From JARRQB01 sp965368585 (GTDB lineage: Bacteria > Pseudomonadota > Gammaproteobacteria > Chromatiales > Chromatiaceae), in contig CBDUNM010000012.1 in NCBI GenBank assembly GCA_965368585.1, positions 1-60,297 on the forward strand: a stretch of 60,297 nucleotides of DNA, given 5' to 3'. Positions 32,224 to 41,947 of the stretch are shown piece by piece. Every line of letters begins with the position of its first letter. Positions within the stretch are counted from its first letter, which is position 1. The translations under genes and the position numbers were made by a program. The notes beneath the pieces are model-generated. The model saw nothing but the letters and a program-made list of their open reading frames with translations, had not been told where the DNA came from and did no database searches.

Positions 32224-34215
32224 TTACGAACCCTGACCGCGCGCATGTCGCACGCCCGGCCAGACGGATGCAGGACTTCGCGGCCAGGTTTCGAGGAATG
32301 ACGACAAGGGGGCAGCGCGCCCGAACAGCCAACCCTGGAAGTGCGCGCACCCCATATTGCGGAGAAAATCCAGCGTCTCCTGACGTTCCACGCCTTCGGC
32401 CACCGGCTTGATGCCAAGATGGCGCGACATCGCAATAATCGCTTCGACGATCTTCGCGTCGTTGGGGTCCTCCGGCACGTCCCGGACAAACGAACGGTCG
32501 ATCTTGAGAAAATCGACCGGCAGCTGTTTGAGATAGGCGAGAGACGAGTAGCCGGTGCCGAAGTCGTCGACGGCGAATGTCACGCCCAGTTCCCGCAGCG
32601 TGTGCATCTTGGCGACGACCCGATCCACCTTCTCCATAGCCAGGCTTTCGGTAATCTCCAGGCGCAGGTTACCGGCCCGCACACCCGAGGCGGTCAATGC
32701 GGACGCCAGACGCTGCTCAAACCCGGGGCGTCGGAATTCCCGGGGGCTGACGTTCATTGAAACCACCGGGCAGGGCACCCCTTGGCATTTTTGCCCCAAC
32801 TGGCGGATATCGCGACACACCTGGTCCAGCAACCAGTCGTGCACATCGAAGATCAGGCCGGTTTCCTCGGCCACGCCGATGAATTCGCCCGGCAGCACCA
32901 GGCCGCGTTCCGGGTGCTCCCAGCGGGCCAACCCTTCCAGGCCGATGACCTGGCGCTCCAGATTGACCTGCGGTTGATAGTGCACCCTCAATTGACCCTC
33001 TGACAGGCCCCGCCGCAGTTCCTTTTCCACGGTCAACCGGCGTAATGCCGCGACCTGCATACTGGGCAGAAACACGCGCGCCGCGTTCCGGCCGCCGGCT
33101 TTGGCGCGGTACATCGCGGTATCGGCGTGTTTCAGGATGTCGTGGGGCGTCAAACCGTCGCCGGGAAACAGCGCGATGCCTATGCTTGCGGTCGCATGCA
33201 GCTCGTGACCGGCAACCAGATAGGTCTCGCTGAGAAGCTTGCCGATCTCCCCCGCGATCTTTTCCGCCTCGATCAAAGCGCTGCCTCGATCGGCATCGAG
33301 TTGCGGCAGCAGTACCACGAACTCGTCGCCCCCGAGCCGCGCGGCCACGTCTTCGGCGCGGGTGCGCGCGCGCAATCGCTCCGCCACCCGCTGCAACATC
33401 GCGTCACCGACGGTATGTCCCAATGAGTCGTTGATGTTCTTGAAGTTATCGAGATCGAGGAAGAGCACGGCCCCCGTATGGCCATGGCGCCGCGCCCGCG
33501 CCAGTTCCTGCGCCAGACGCTCCAGTAAAAATCGTCGGTTGGGCAGATCGGTCAAGGCATCGTAGTGCGCCTGTTGTTGAATCTTCGCTTCCGCCCGCTG
33601 GTGCTGGAATCGGGCGGTCAAGCTGGTCACGACAACGCGATGGATACGGGTCGCGGTGATGGACAGCATCAATACGAACATCAGACCGAACGCGACAAAC
33701 GACAGGGCCAGTTCCGGCGGCAGGGTTGTGAACCGGCCAACCAGCGGCCAGAGCGCCGCGTGAATGAAAACCTGCGCCGACCCCAGCAAGGGTGACATGG
33801 TCGAAACGGAGCCGACCGTCATACCGGCCAGCAGGGTCACCACCAGCGCCTGATGCAAGGGCGCATCCGGCGGCCACAGCCAGATCGGCACGCCCCCCCA
33901 TACCATCCCCGACAACGCCGAACCGACAACCATCGGCCACGCCCACGCGATGGCTTGGTCGTCTGACGGCTGCCGCCATACGAACAGCTGATAGGAAACC
34001 AGGCGGAACACGGTCATCCCGAGGATCGCCGACAACCATACCAGCAACCGAAACCGGGGAATCAGGCCCCACAGAGACATCAACAAAACGGCACTTGTGA
34101 CCAGGACGGTAAACAGCGCCAGCGGTTGCGCACGGTACACGACCCGCACCTGCTCGGAGCGCACGCGGGCCGCGGATGCTTGGTCCGGAGCGGCCAAATC
34201 GTCGAAAAACTGCAT
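32224..34215 (-). CDS. GGDEF-EAL c-di-GMP protein with multi-helix membrane sensor
   Basis: A 663-residue protein. About six membrane helices span residues 30-205 (MASE-like sensor). The GGDEF domain is canonical, LGGDEF with RAED inhibitory site, preceded by DLDNFKNINDSLGH. The EAL domain reads EGLARW in place of EALVRW; the metal-binding glutamate remains, as do EITESLA, VDDFGTGYSSL and KIDRSF. Both activities are plausible. GAAGG precedes ATG 34215. Transcribed toward the thiC riboswitch but separate from it. Confidence 0.93.
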   Translation of the reverse strand: MQFFDDLAAPDQASAARVRSEQVRVVYRAQPLALFTVLVTSAVLLMSLWGLIPRFRLLVWLSAILGMTVFRLVSYQLFVWRQPSDDQAIAWAWPMVVGSALSGMVWGGVPIWLWPPDAPLHQALVVTLLAGMTVGSVSTMSPLLGSAQVFIHAALWPLVGRFTTLPPELALSFVAFGLMFVLMLSITATRIHRVVVTSLTARFQHQRAEAKIQQQAHYDALTDLPNRRFLLERLAQELARARRHGHTGAVLFLDLDNFKNINDSLGHTVGDAMLQRVAERLRARTRAEDVAARLGGDEFVVLLPQLDADRGSALIEAEKIAGEIGKLLSETYLVAGHELHATASIGIALFPGDGLTPHDILKHADTAMYRAKAGGRNAARVFLPSMQVAALRRLTVEKELRRGLSEGQLRVHYQPQVNLERQVIGLEGLARWEHPERGLVLPGEFIGVAEETGLIFDVHDWLLDQVCRDIRQLGQKCQGVPCPVVSMNVSPREFRRPGFEQRLASALTASGVRAGNLRLEITESLAMEKVDRVVAKMHTLRELGVTFAVDDFGTGYSSLAYLKQLPVDFLKIDRSFVRDVPEDPNDAKIVEAIIAMSRHLGIKPVAEGVERQETLDFLRNMGCAHFQGWLFGRAAPLSSFLETWPRSPASVWPGVRHARGQGS

Positions 34216-34318
34216 GGCGGCCAGCCTTCAGTGATCTTCAATGCCGGCCTTGCGAACCGACGGCTATATCCGTACGCTTAGCGGCCGGTGATTGAGTGGC
34301 TTGAACGCGGAGACCCGC

Positions 34319-34984
34319 ATGCATTTGGACGATCTGGAGATTGCGCGCCGCAACATGGTGCTGCAACAAATTCGCCCCTGGGACGTCTTTGACGAACGCG
34401 TGCTGAGCGCGATTCAGACCATACCTCGCGAGAAATTCGTCCCCGAGGCGTATCTCGGCCTGGCCTTCGCCGACATCGAAGTCCCCATCGGGCACGGTCA
34501 AGCCATGATGGCGCCGCGGGTCGAGGCCCGGATGCTGCAGTCACTGGACGTCGAACCGCAACATTCGGTACTGGAAATAGGCACGGGGTCAGGTTTTGTC
34601 ACCGCCTGCCTGGCACGGTTGGGAGGACAGGTCATTAGTATCGACCTGTACGAAGAGTTTATCGCCGCGGCTCGGAAGCGTCTGGAGGCCGTCGGATTGG
34701 GGGCAACGACGCAACTGCGGACGACCGATGCGTTCTCCGAGTCCTTCGATAACCAGCAATTTGATCGAATTGCCGTCACCGGTTCGTTACCTGACTACGA
34801 CAAACGCTTCGAACAATTGTTGACCCACGGTGGCAGATTGTTCGTCGTCATCGGCCAAGCCCCGGCCATGGAGGCAACCCTGGTGACTCGCGTCGACGAA
34901 AACGCCTGGCACCGCGAAGGCCTGTTCGAGACCGAACTGACGAGCCTCGAGCATGCCCCCCAACCAGAGCAGTTCGTGTTTTGA
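34319..34984 (+). CDS. Protein-L-isoaspartate O-methyltransferase family protein
   Basis: A 221-residue PCMT-fold methyltransferase. Family elements are NMVLQQIRPWDVFDERVL, IPREKFVPEAYLGLAFAD, VLEIGTGSGFVTACLARLGG (SAM motif I) and VISIDLYEEFI. The substrate loop reads GHGQAMMAPRVEARML where true isoaspartyl methyltransferases have GQ(T/S)ISQP, so repair activity is doubtful; this matches a PimT-like paralog found beside rhodanese and TolC genes in gammaproteobacteria. ATG 34319 has GGAG at good spacing. Confidence 0.85.
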   Translation: MHLDDLEIARRNMVLQQIRPWDVFDERVLSAIQTIPREKFVPEAYLGLAFADIEVPIGHGQAMMAPRVEARMLQSLDVEPQHSVLEIGTGSGFVTACLARLGGQVISIDLYEEFIAAARKRLEAVGLGATTQLRTTDAFSESFDNQQFDRIAVTGSLPDYDKRFEQLLTHGGRLFVVIGQAPAMEATLVTRVDENAWHREGLFETELTSLEHAPQPEQFVF

Positions 34985-35045
34985 CCCAAACCCGGGACTT
35001 GACCGCTCGCGACAAGGTTCAGCTCAACGGAGTACCAGAAAATTC

Positions 35046-35378
35046 GTGCCGCTGAGTGATCTACGTCCGCTCGAACTGCAAAAGCATTTGCGTTCCGCCG
35101 CCGAGGCGCCATTGTTGCTGGATGTACGCGAACCGTGGGAGTTCGCCATCTGCCACCTCGCCAGCTCTATCCTCGTGCCCATGAACAGCGTACCGGCGGC
35201 GGTCACGAACGGCAAACTGCCGAAAGAGCGGGAAATCGTCGTGATCTGTCATCACGGCATCCGCAGCCGTCAAGTGGCCATGTATCTGCAACACATGGGC
35301 TACGAGCGCGTGATCAACCTGGCGGGCGGCGTGCAGGCCTGGGCTCAGGATATCGACCGGGACATGGCGACTTACTGA
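35046..35378 (+). CDS. Single-domain rhodanese-like sulfurtransferase
   Basis: A 110-residue rhodanese domain. LLLDVREPWEFAICHL near 24 is the CH2A motif and VVICHHGIRSRQVAMYL near 65 the active-site loop with catalytic C68; INLAGGVQAW near 92 closes the domain. The six-residue loop suits sulfurtransfer to a small thiol or protein. GTG 35046 is the likely start, with GGAG 13 bases upstream. It follows the PCMT-like gene and its 3' end overlaps the convergent waaA by 7 bp. Confidence 0.9.
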   Translation: MPLSDLRPLELQKHLRSAAEAPLLLDVREPWEFAICHLASSILVPMNSVPAAVTNGKLPKEREIVVICHHGIRSRQVAMYLQHMGYERVINLAGGVQAWAQDIDRDMATY

Positions 35379-36649
35379 CACGCGCGCAACAGCGCAACGC
35401 GGACCGTCTCGGTGAGCGCGTCGAGCGCCCCGCGGTTTTGCGCCACCGCCTCCTGTCCGGCCAGGCCGATCCGTGACCGCTCGCTCGCGTCCGACAACCA
35501 AGCGATCATGAGCTGGGCAAGCTCGTCCGCGTTTTCGATCTGCACCGCGGCGCCCATGGTCAACAGCAGTTCGCTGATGGTGGCGAAGTTGAACACGTGA
35601 GGGCCAAAGGTCACGGGTACGCCCTGCGCCGCCGCTTCCAGCATGTTGTGGCCACCGGCCGGCACCAGGCTACCGCCGATGAAGGCCGCATCGGCCGCAC
35701 CCAGCAAAGCGACGAGTTCGCCCATGGTGTCCCCCAGCAAGACCGGCGTCGAGCGGTCCAAGATAGCCCGACGGGAGCGGCGTGCCACCGCAAAGCCGCG
35801 ACTTGCACACAGCGCGGCGACGCGCTCGAAACGCTCTGGATGCCTCGGCACCAACACCAGCAACGCGTTTTCGATTTGCCGCATGACGGTCTCGTGCGCA
35901 TCCAGGATCTGCTCGTCCTCGCCGTCGTGCGTACTGGCGGCGACCCACACCGGCCGGTTGCTGCCCCAGGTGCGCCGCGCGACCTGCGCCTGCTCGCGCA
36001 CGCTTGCAGTCAACGCCACATCGAATTTGATACTGCCGGTCACCTGAACCCGATGCTCGGGCACGCCCAAATCGACAAAGCGCCGGGCGTCGGGTTCGGC
36101 CTGGGCGGCAACGCTTCCGAGCCGCCCAAAGGCCTCACGGGCGAAGGCGCCCAATCTGGCATAGCCGCGCGCCGACCGCGGCGACAAACGGCCGTTGGCC
36201 AACAAGGTCGCAATGCCGCGGCGCTCACACTCGAACAGCAGATTGGGCCAGATTTCCGTTTCTACGATCACCAGCAGGCAAGGTTGGAGGCGGCGCATGA
36301 ATCCACGCAGGGCGAACGGCAGGTCGTAGGGCAAATAGACGTGAAAGACATCGTCCGCAAACAGCGCCCTGACGCGCTCACTCCCGGTCGGGGTGGTGGT
36401 CGTGATGGTGACGGGTAGATCTGGAAACTCCGCCATGACCCGCCTGACCAGCGGTGCGACGGCCTGTACCTCGCCAACCGAAACCGCATGGAACCAGACG
36501 CCGCCCGTAGCCGCCGGCGCCCGGAAGACACCCAGGCGCTCGGGCCAACGCCGGCGATAGGCGGGCGCGCGCCAACTTCGAAGGGTTAATCGCAGGAAGA
36601 CAAACGGCAACGCCAGAAACAGCGCGAGCGTGTATATCAGGCGCGTCAT
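35372..36649 (-). CDS. waaA: 3-deoxy-D-manno-octulosonic acid transferase WaaA (KdtA)
   Basis: A 425-residue Kdo transferase, attaching Kdo to lipid A precursor. The N-terminal helix (YTLALFLALPFVFLRL) anchors it; VWFHAVSVGEVQAVAPLV near 51 includes the catalytic base region, TTTTPTGSERV near 82, and the C-terminal GT-B half has VPRHPERFERV, GGSLVPAGGHNMLEAAAQGVPVTFGPH. Last gene of the leftward lpxL-aminotransferase-msbA-waaA group; gap to msbA is 36 bp. Confidence 0.96.
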   Translation of the reverse strand: MTRLIYTLALFLALPFVFLRLTLRSWRAPAYRRRWPERLGVFRAPAATGGVWFHAVSVGEVQAVAPLVRRVMAEFPDLPVTITTTTPTGSERVRALFADDVFHVYLPYDLPFALRGFMRRLQPCLLVIVETEIWPNLLFECERRGIATLLANGRLSPRSARGYARLGAFAREAFGRLGSVAAQAEPDARRFVDLGVPEHRVQVTGSIKFDVALTASVREQAQVARRTWGSNRPVWVAASTHDGEDEQILDAHETVMRQIENALLVLVPRHPERFERVAALCASRGFAVARRSRRAILDRSTPVLLGDTMGELVALLGAADAAFIGGSLVPAGGHNMLEAAAQGVPVTFGPHVFNFATISELLLTMGAAVQIENADELAQLMIAWLSDASERSRIGLAGQEAVAQNRGALDALTETVRVALLRACQ

Positions 36650-36685
36650 TGACTACTCACGCCAAAAGGATCAGGAACAATTCGC

Positions 36686-38437
36686 TTATCCGTCAACGAA
36701 CTGGGTCTTATACAAGCGCGCGTACAGGCCGTTGCGATCGAGCAGTTCGGCGTGAGTACCGGTTTCCACGACGCCCCCTTGCTCCATGACGACGATGCGA
36801 TCAGCCCGTTCCACGGTTGACAGCCTATGCGCGATCACAATCGTCGTGCGCTGATCTCGCTGGGCATCTAGCGACTGTTGCACGGCGCGCTCCGACTCGG
36901 TGTCAAGCGCTGACGTGGCCTCGTCCAGTATCAGAACCGGCGCATCCTTCAACAGGGCGCGCGCCAATGCGATCCGCTGGCGCTGCCCTCCCGACAGGCG
37001 CAGACCGTCTTCACCAATCAAGGTCTGCAGGCCGTGGGGCAACCGCTCGATAAACTCCCAGGCATGCGCCGCGACCGCCGCTTCACGTATCTCCGGTTCG
37101 CCCGGTTGCGGCTGCATGCCATAGGCGATATTTGCCGCGACCGTGTCGTTGAAGAGAGTGATTTCCTGGCTGACAAAGGCAAACTGCCGCCGCAGGTCGG
37201 CGAGACGGATATCGTTCAGGGGTTTGCCGTCCAGTAACAGGCGCCCCTCGGAAACATTGTAGAGTCGCAGCATCAGCGCCGCCAGGGTGCTCTTGCCGCT
37301 TCCCGAGGGACCGACGAGAGCCACCAGCTCTTTGGGGCCCAGGGTCAGATCGATACTGTCCAGCACCTTTTGTTTTTCCTGAGCATAGGAAAAGCTGACG
37401 AGTTCGAACCGGATCATTCCCGCGGATCTGTCCAGACGGATCGTGCCGTCGTCGGGTTCGCAGTGTTCGTCGATCAAGGCAAACACGCTTTCGGCGGCGG
37501 CCAGACCCCGCTGCAGCGGGGCATTGACCTTGGTCAACCGCTTGAGCGGTGAAAACATCATCGCGAGCGCCCCGATAAAGGACACAAAGCCGCCAACCGT
37601 CAGAATATTTCCCGACTCGTCGGTCGAGGTGCCGAGATAGATCACCACCCCCATGATGACCGCCCCCAAGACCTCGACAATCGGTGCGTTGGCTGCGGAG
37701 GCGACCTGAATCTTGAAATACAGGTGCCTTCCCAGGGAACTGAAACCATCAAACCGTTTGCGCTCGTAACTTTCCCCGCCGTAGACCTTGACGACTTTGT
37801 GTCCGCGGACGGACTCCTCCAAAACGTGTGTCACGTCACCGATGTTTTGTTGAAAACGGCGATTGAGGCGCCGCAGCCGGCGCGCGAAAATGCTCACCAC
37901 CCAGCCGATCGTCGGCACGACGATAAACACGACCAGACTGAGGCGCCAATCCAGCCAAAAGACGTACGCGGCAAGGCCGATCACGGCCAGGGTATCGCGG
38001 ACCAAAACGGTAAGCACATTGGTCGCCGCCTCCATGACCTGGGTGACGTCGTAAGTCACCTTGGAAATCAGGTTGCCCGTTGCCGACTCGTCGAAATAGC
38101 GCGTCGGCAGGCACAGCATCCGGGCAAACATCTGTTCGCGAATGTCGTAGACAACCTTGGCCGCCACCCAGGCGAAGGCGGTCTGACTGGTAAAGGTGGC
38201 AACGCCGCGCACGACGAACAACACGATCAACAGGATCGGCATCCAAAATAGATGCCCGGGGTCACGCTCCACGAAGGTGCCGTCCAGCAAGGGTTTCAAC
38301 AACGCCGGAATCGCCGGCTCGGTCAACGCAAACAGCACCACGGTGCCCAGGCCAAGCGCAAATATCCTGGCGTAGGGCCGCGTGTAGCCGAGCAGCCGAG
38401 CGTACAGTGACGTGCCAGAGGTTGGCTTGGCGCTCAT
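36686..38437 (-). CDS. msbA: Lipid A export ABC transporter MsbA
   Basis: A 583-residue half-transporter: six membrane helices in residues 1-310 (FALGLGTVVLFALTEPAIPALLKPLLDGTF marks the first pair) and an ATPase with Walker A GPSGSGKSTL, signature LSGGQRQRIALARAL, Walker B LILDEATSALD and H-loop IAHRLSTV. Flips lipid A-core to the periplasmic leaflet. ATG 38437 gives the normal MsbA N-terminus; in-frame codons up to 38584 belong to the aminotransferase. Starts 17 bp after that gene. Confidence 0.95.
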   Translation of the reverse strand: MSAKPTSGTSLYARLLGYTRPYARIFALGLGTVVLFALTEPAIPALLKPLLDGTFVERDPGHLFWMPILLIVLFVVRGVATFTSQTAFAWVAAKVVYDIREQMFARMLCLPTRYFDESATGNLISKVTYDVTQVMEAATNVLTVLVRDTLAVIGLAAYVFWLDWRLSLVVFIVVPTIGWVVSIFARRLRRLNRRFQQNIGDVTHVLEESVRGHKVVKVYGGESYERKRFDGFSSLGRHLYFKIQVASAANAPIVEVLGAVIMGVVIYLGTSTDESGNILTVGGFVSFIGALAMMFSPLKRLTKVNAPLQRGLAAAESVFALIDEHCEPDDGTIRLDRSAGMIRFELVSFSYAQEKQKVLDSIDLTLGPKELVALVGPSGSGKSTLAALMLRLYNVSEGRLLLDGKPLNDIRLADLRRQFAFVSQEITLFNDTVAANIAYGMQPQPGEPEIREAAVAAHAWEFIERLPHGLQTLIGEDGLRLSGGQRQRIALARALLKDAPVLILDEATSALDTESERAVQQSLDAQRDQRTTIVIAHRLSTVERADRIVVMEQGGVVETGTHAELLDRNGLYARLYKTQFVDG

Positions 38438-38454
38438 CGGGGCCCGATCGACCC

Positions 38455-39546
38455 TCAGCGCAACGCGAGAAGCGTTGCGACGACTCGATCCTGATCGTCC
38501 TGGGCCAGATAGGGATGCATGGGCAGGCTGACGACGGTCTCGGCCAAACGACTGGCAACAGGCAGCCCCCCCACTACCCTGCAACTCGACTCAAGACCCG
38601 GTTGCCGATCGAGCGTTACAGGGTAGTGAACGGACGTCGGGATACCTTGTTCCTGCAACCGGCGTTGGAACCGCTCTCGATCGGGGACCTGTAGCGTATA
38701 TTGTGCATAAACGCTGGTGTTGTGCGGTTCGATGTAAGGTGTCACGCAGTCGCAGCCCGCCAGCATCTCGCTGTAGCGCCGCCCGATACGGTCGCGCTCG
38801 CGCACCTCGTCGGCGAAAATCGACATTTTCGACAGCAGGACCGCGGCTTGCATACTGTCCATTCTGCCATTGATCCCCAGTCGGGGGTGATGGTAACGAC
38901 GGTCCTGCCCATGGTTGCGCAGCTCTTTCAAGCGCGTCGCCAGGCCGTCGTCGTTCGTGAAGCACGCCCCCCCGTCGCCGTAGCAGCCGAGAGGTTTTGC
39001 CGGGAAGAAACTGGTACAGCCCAAGGTCGACAGGCCGCACGAACGCCTGCCGTGGTAGGTGCCGCCAAAGCTTTGTGCGCCGTCCTCGATTACGGCGATG
39101 CCATGCGCCCGGCCAAGCGCGACGAATGCGTCCATATCCGCACACTGGCCGTACAGGCTGACCGGCATTAGGGCTTTTGTTTTGTCGGACACGGCCGCTT
39201 CGACCTTCGCGACATCGAGATTGTAGGTGCGCTCATCGACATCGACGAAAACGGGCACGGCGCCCAGCAATGCGATGACTTCCGCAGTCGCAATGAAGCT
39301 GAATGGCGTCGTGATCACCTCGTCACCGGGGCCGACCCCCAAGGCCATCAGGCTCAGGAGCAATGCATCGGTGCCGCTGGCCGCCGAAATACAATGCCGC
39401 GTACCGACGTATTCGGCCAGCAACAACTCCAGTTCGACCACCTCCGGCCCAAGGATATACTGGCCGTGATTCAACACTTGGTTCAACCGGTGGTCGAGAT
39501 CGGCACGAATCCGCTGCTGTTGGGTTTTGAGGTCGATAAAATCCAC
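38455..39546 (-). CDS. DegT/DnrJ/EryC1 aminotransferase (WbpE-like)
   Basis: A 363-residue PLP sugar aminotransferase. It opens FIDLKTQQQRI; ASGTDALLLSLMALGVGPGDEVITTPFSFIATAEVI, VIEDGAQSFGGTYHGR and SFFPAKPLGCYGDGGACF follow, with the PLP lysine at K184. Closest in style to WbpE, which makes UDP-2-acetamido-3-amino-glucuronate. GTG 39546 has GGAG 7 bases upstream. Lies in the LPS operon, while WbpB- and WbpD-like partners are 4.6 kb away on the other strand. Confidence 0.9.
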   Translation of the reverse strand: MDFIDLKTQQQRIRADLDHRLNQVLNHGQYILGPEVVELELLLAEYVGTRHCISAASGTDALLLSLMALGVGPGDEVITTPFSFIATAEVIALLGAVPVFVDVDERTYNLDVAKVEAAVSDKTKALMPVSLYGQCADMDAFVALGRAHGIAVIEDGAQSFGGTYHGRRSCGLSTLGCTSFFPAKPLGCYGDGGACFTNDDGLATRLKELRNHGQDRRYHHPRLGINGRMDSMQAAVLLSKMSIFADEVRERDRIGRRYSEMLAGCDCVTPYIEPHNTSVYAQYTLQVPDRERFQRRLQEQGIPTSVHYPVTLDRQPGLESSCRVVGGLPVASRLAETVVSLPMHPYLAQDDQDRVVATLLALR

Positions 39547-39615
39547 TGCACAACTCCGGACTGGAATGGTTACGCGACGCGGACAACCGCGCGAAACATA
39601 TGAAACCGACATCGA

Positions 39616-40518
39616 TCAATACAATGGCGGCTCTCCCTCGGGTCGGTATCTGAACCGGCGATGCAGCCAATTGTACTGCTCCGGTGCCATACGAACCCAT
39701 TTTTCGAGAATCTCGCTGAAGCGGCGCGCGTCCAACACATCGTCCCCGGAGGGAAACGGCTCCAACATAGGTTCAATGATCAATTTGTACCCGCCCGTCG
39801 GTTTGCGCATGACGATTACCGGCAGAACCACGGACCGCGTACGCCCCGCGAACCGGGATGTGGCGGTGTTGGTGGCGGCGGGAATACCGAAAAAGTCCAC
39901 GAACACGTGGCCTTTACCGCCGTAGTTCTGGTCTGGACCGTACCAGACAGCACCGCCGTCGCGCAGCGTGCGGATCATCAAGCGCGGATTTTCCCGTGAA
40001 ATGACGCCCTCTACGTGCTTGGGGCGGTATTTTTCGATGAATACTTGCAGCACCGGGTTTTCGTTGGGTCGGTACATGGCGTGGATCGGCAACAGGCTTT
40101 GCAGGATTCGGCCGCCGACTTCCAGAGATGTGGTATGCCCCGTCAACAGAATAACGCCGGTTCTTTGCCGCATCGCCGCGTCAAGATTGTCACGACCCTC
40201 TACCTCGGTGATGGGTAGCAACCGCGCGTCACTCCACCACCAGGCGATCGAAAACTCGAGAATTCCCATGCCGACGGATTCGAAGTGGCGATGCCTGAGG
40301 TGGAGACGTTCCTGATCGCTCAGTTCCGGAAAGCACAAGGCCAGGTTTCGGTCGACGATTACCCTACGCCGGCGCGCGACACGCTCACCCAGACGGCCGA
40401 GCGTCGCGCCAAACCGTAAAAGTGCGTTGTAAGGGAGCAGACCCACCAAACGCAAGCACCCGAGCGCGAGCCAAGTTGGCAGGGTTTTCGGGTGAAAGAT
40501 CGAATCCGCATAAGGCAT
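39616..40518 (-). CDS. lpxL: Lipid A acyltransferase LpxL/HtrB family
   Basis: A 300-residue late acyltransferase of lipid A. The catalytic H-x4-E is H128-TTSL-E133 in VILLTGHTTSLEVGG; other landmarks are MYRPNENPVLQVFIEKYR near 148, GGAVWYGPDQNYGGKGHVFVDFFG and EQYNWLHRRFRYRPEGEPPLY at the end. First gene of the leftward LPS unit; the aminotransferase begins 69 bp later. LpxL versus LpxM or LpxP cannot be separated from sequence alone. Confidence 0.92.
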   Translation of the reverse strand: MPYADSIFHPKTLPTWLALGCLRLVGLLPYNALLRFGATLGRLGERVARRRRVIVDRNLALCFPELSDQERLHLRHRHFESVGMGILEFSIAWWWSDARLLPITEVEGRDNLDAAMRQRTGVILLTGHTTSLEVGGRILQSLLPIHAMYRPNENPVLQVFIEKYRPKHVEGVISRENPRLMIRTLRDGGAVWYGPDQNYGGKGHVFVDFFGIPAATNTATSRFAGRTRSVVLPVIVMRKPTGGYKLIIEPMLEPFPSGDDVLDARRFSEILEKWVRMAPEQYNWLHRRFRYRPEGEPPLY

Positions 40519-40911
40519 GGAAGATATCCTGGTACTCGTATACTGTTATCTGGGCCGGCCCGCCAACCACCGTTGCCTTGCCGCTTGCCCTTGCATGTGG
40601 TTTTTTCAAAGGTATCCTCGGCGGTTGATCATATTAGCCGCGCACGGCGTAATCTCGACCCGCAAGACAGACGATTCCCATTAACCCATGAACATCGAGC
40701 CGCGATCACTTAAACACGATTGTCCCTCTCGGGACCAAGCCGGCACTGGTCGCGTTGTGCGTGCACTGAACGATACCCGGACGAAGAATAACCTTTCCAG
40801 ACCGCCGCGAACATGGCGGGAGGGAGATCGCCGCTTCTTGTCCCTTATATGAATCGGCGCCAAGCGCATAACCGCCAAATCGACGAGACCAACGCTCTCC
40901 AAGGCGATGGG
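40519..40911. other. 393-bp divergent gap between lpxL and ELM1 genes
   Basis: Promoter region for both directions. In-frame starts for the ELM1 gene exist at 40813 and 40849, but lack ribosome sites. No palindromic operator or terminator stood out. Confidence 0.45.
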
Positions 40912-41877
40912 GTGGATAACAAGAAACGCCGCTATGTTGTCTGGCGTTTCACCGACGGCAAACCGGGCCACGAAAACCAAACCCTGGGATTGCTGGAAGC
41001 TCTGGCCGAACTGGTGGCGATCGACGTGTTCGATATCCCGGCGCCGTCCAATGCGGCGGCGGTCGGCGGAATGCTGTTCCGTAAACCGATGCCCTACGAC
41101 GATCTGGCCGCACCGGATTTCATCGTTTGCGCAGGCCATGCCACGCACCTGCCGGGTCTGGCGGCACGGACGCGGCATGGCGGAAAAATCATCGTGCTCA
41201 TGAAACCGTCTCTGCCTATCAACTGGTTCGACCTGTGTATCATTCCAGCACACGACAACCCGCCGCTTATCGGCAAAGTTATTCGATCCAGGGGGGTATT
41301 GAACCGAGTCCGGCCGTCGCTCGCGAAAATCCCCGGAACGGGCCTCATCCTGATCGGCGGGCCCGCCAAACATACCCGCTGGGACGAACCGCGGGTACTC
41401 GATCAGATCCGGAGCGTAGTGGCCGCGAGCAACACCAGCTGGCTGGTTGCCAATTCGCGCCGCACCCCGGAATCAACAACGCGGGCGATAGCGCGCCTGA
41501 ATCTTTCAGGTACCAGGTTGGTTGACTGGCGCACGACCGACGGTCGCTGGTTGTCGTCCCAACTCGACCGCGCAGCCATTGTCTGGATCACCCGGGACAG
41601 CGTTTCCATGGTGTACGAAGCCATCACCTCCGGCGCCGCATGCGGCCTGCTCCAGCTGCCGATTGCGAAACCCGGACGGGTCAACCAGGGCATCGACAAG
41701 CTCGTGGGCGAGGGGTTTCTCGTAACCTTCGACGCGTGGCGAGCGGGCCGGCCGCTACACCCGCCCGGCAAGGTCTTAAACGAAGCCGCCCGATGCGCGA
41801 GACTGATTCAGACCCGCTGGATGAACGATCATGCGATCAAGCGAAACAGCCGGCCAACCGGCGAGGACGCAACTTGA
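40912..41877 (+). CDS. ELM1/GtrOC1 family protein (glycosyltransferase-like)
   Basis: A 321-residue protein of the 'mitochondrial fission ELM1' family (PF06258): VVWRFTDGKPGHENQTLGLLEAL at 8-30, IVCAGHATHLPGLAARTRHGGKIIVLMKPSLP near 80, LILIGGPAKHTRWDEP near 140 and WITRDSVSMVYEAITSGAACGLLQLP near 225. Bacterial members sit in LPS clusters and look like GT-B glycosyltransferases. GTG 40912 has AAGG 8 bases upstream. First of a rightward surface-glycan group. Confidence 0.85.
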   Translation: MDNKKRRYVVWRFTDGKPGHENQTLGLLEALAELVAIDVFDIPAPSNAAAVGGMLFRKPMPYDDLAAPDFIVCAGHATHLPGLAARTRHGGKIIVLMKPSLPINWFDLCIIPAHDNPPLIGKVIRSRGVLNRVRPSLAKIPGTGLILIGGPAKHTRWDEPRVLDQIRSVVAASNTSWLVANSRRTPESTTRAIARLNLSGTRLVDWRTTDGRWLSSQLDRAAIVWITRDSVSMVYEAITSGAACGLLQLPIAKPGRVNQGIDKLVGEGFLVTFDAWRAGRPLHPPGKVLNEAARCARLIQTRWMNDHAIKRNSRPTGEDAT

Positions 41878-41947
41878 CCCTTCTTCGGCGGCATGTGCAA
41901 GCGCGCAATCTTACTCGCCGCCGCGATAAAGGCAGCTATTGATCATC

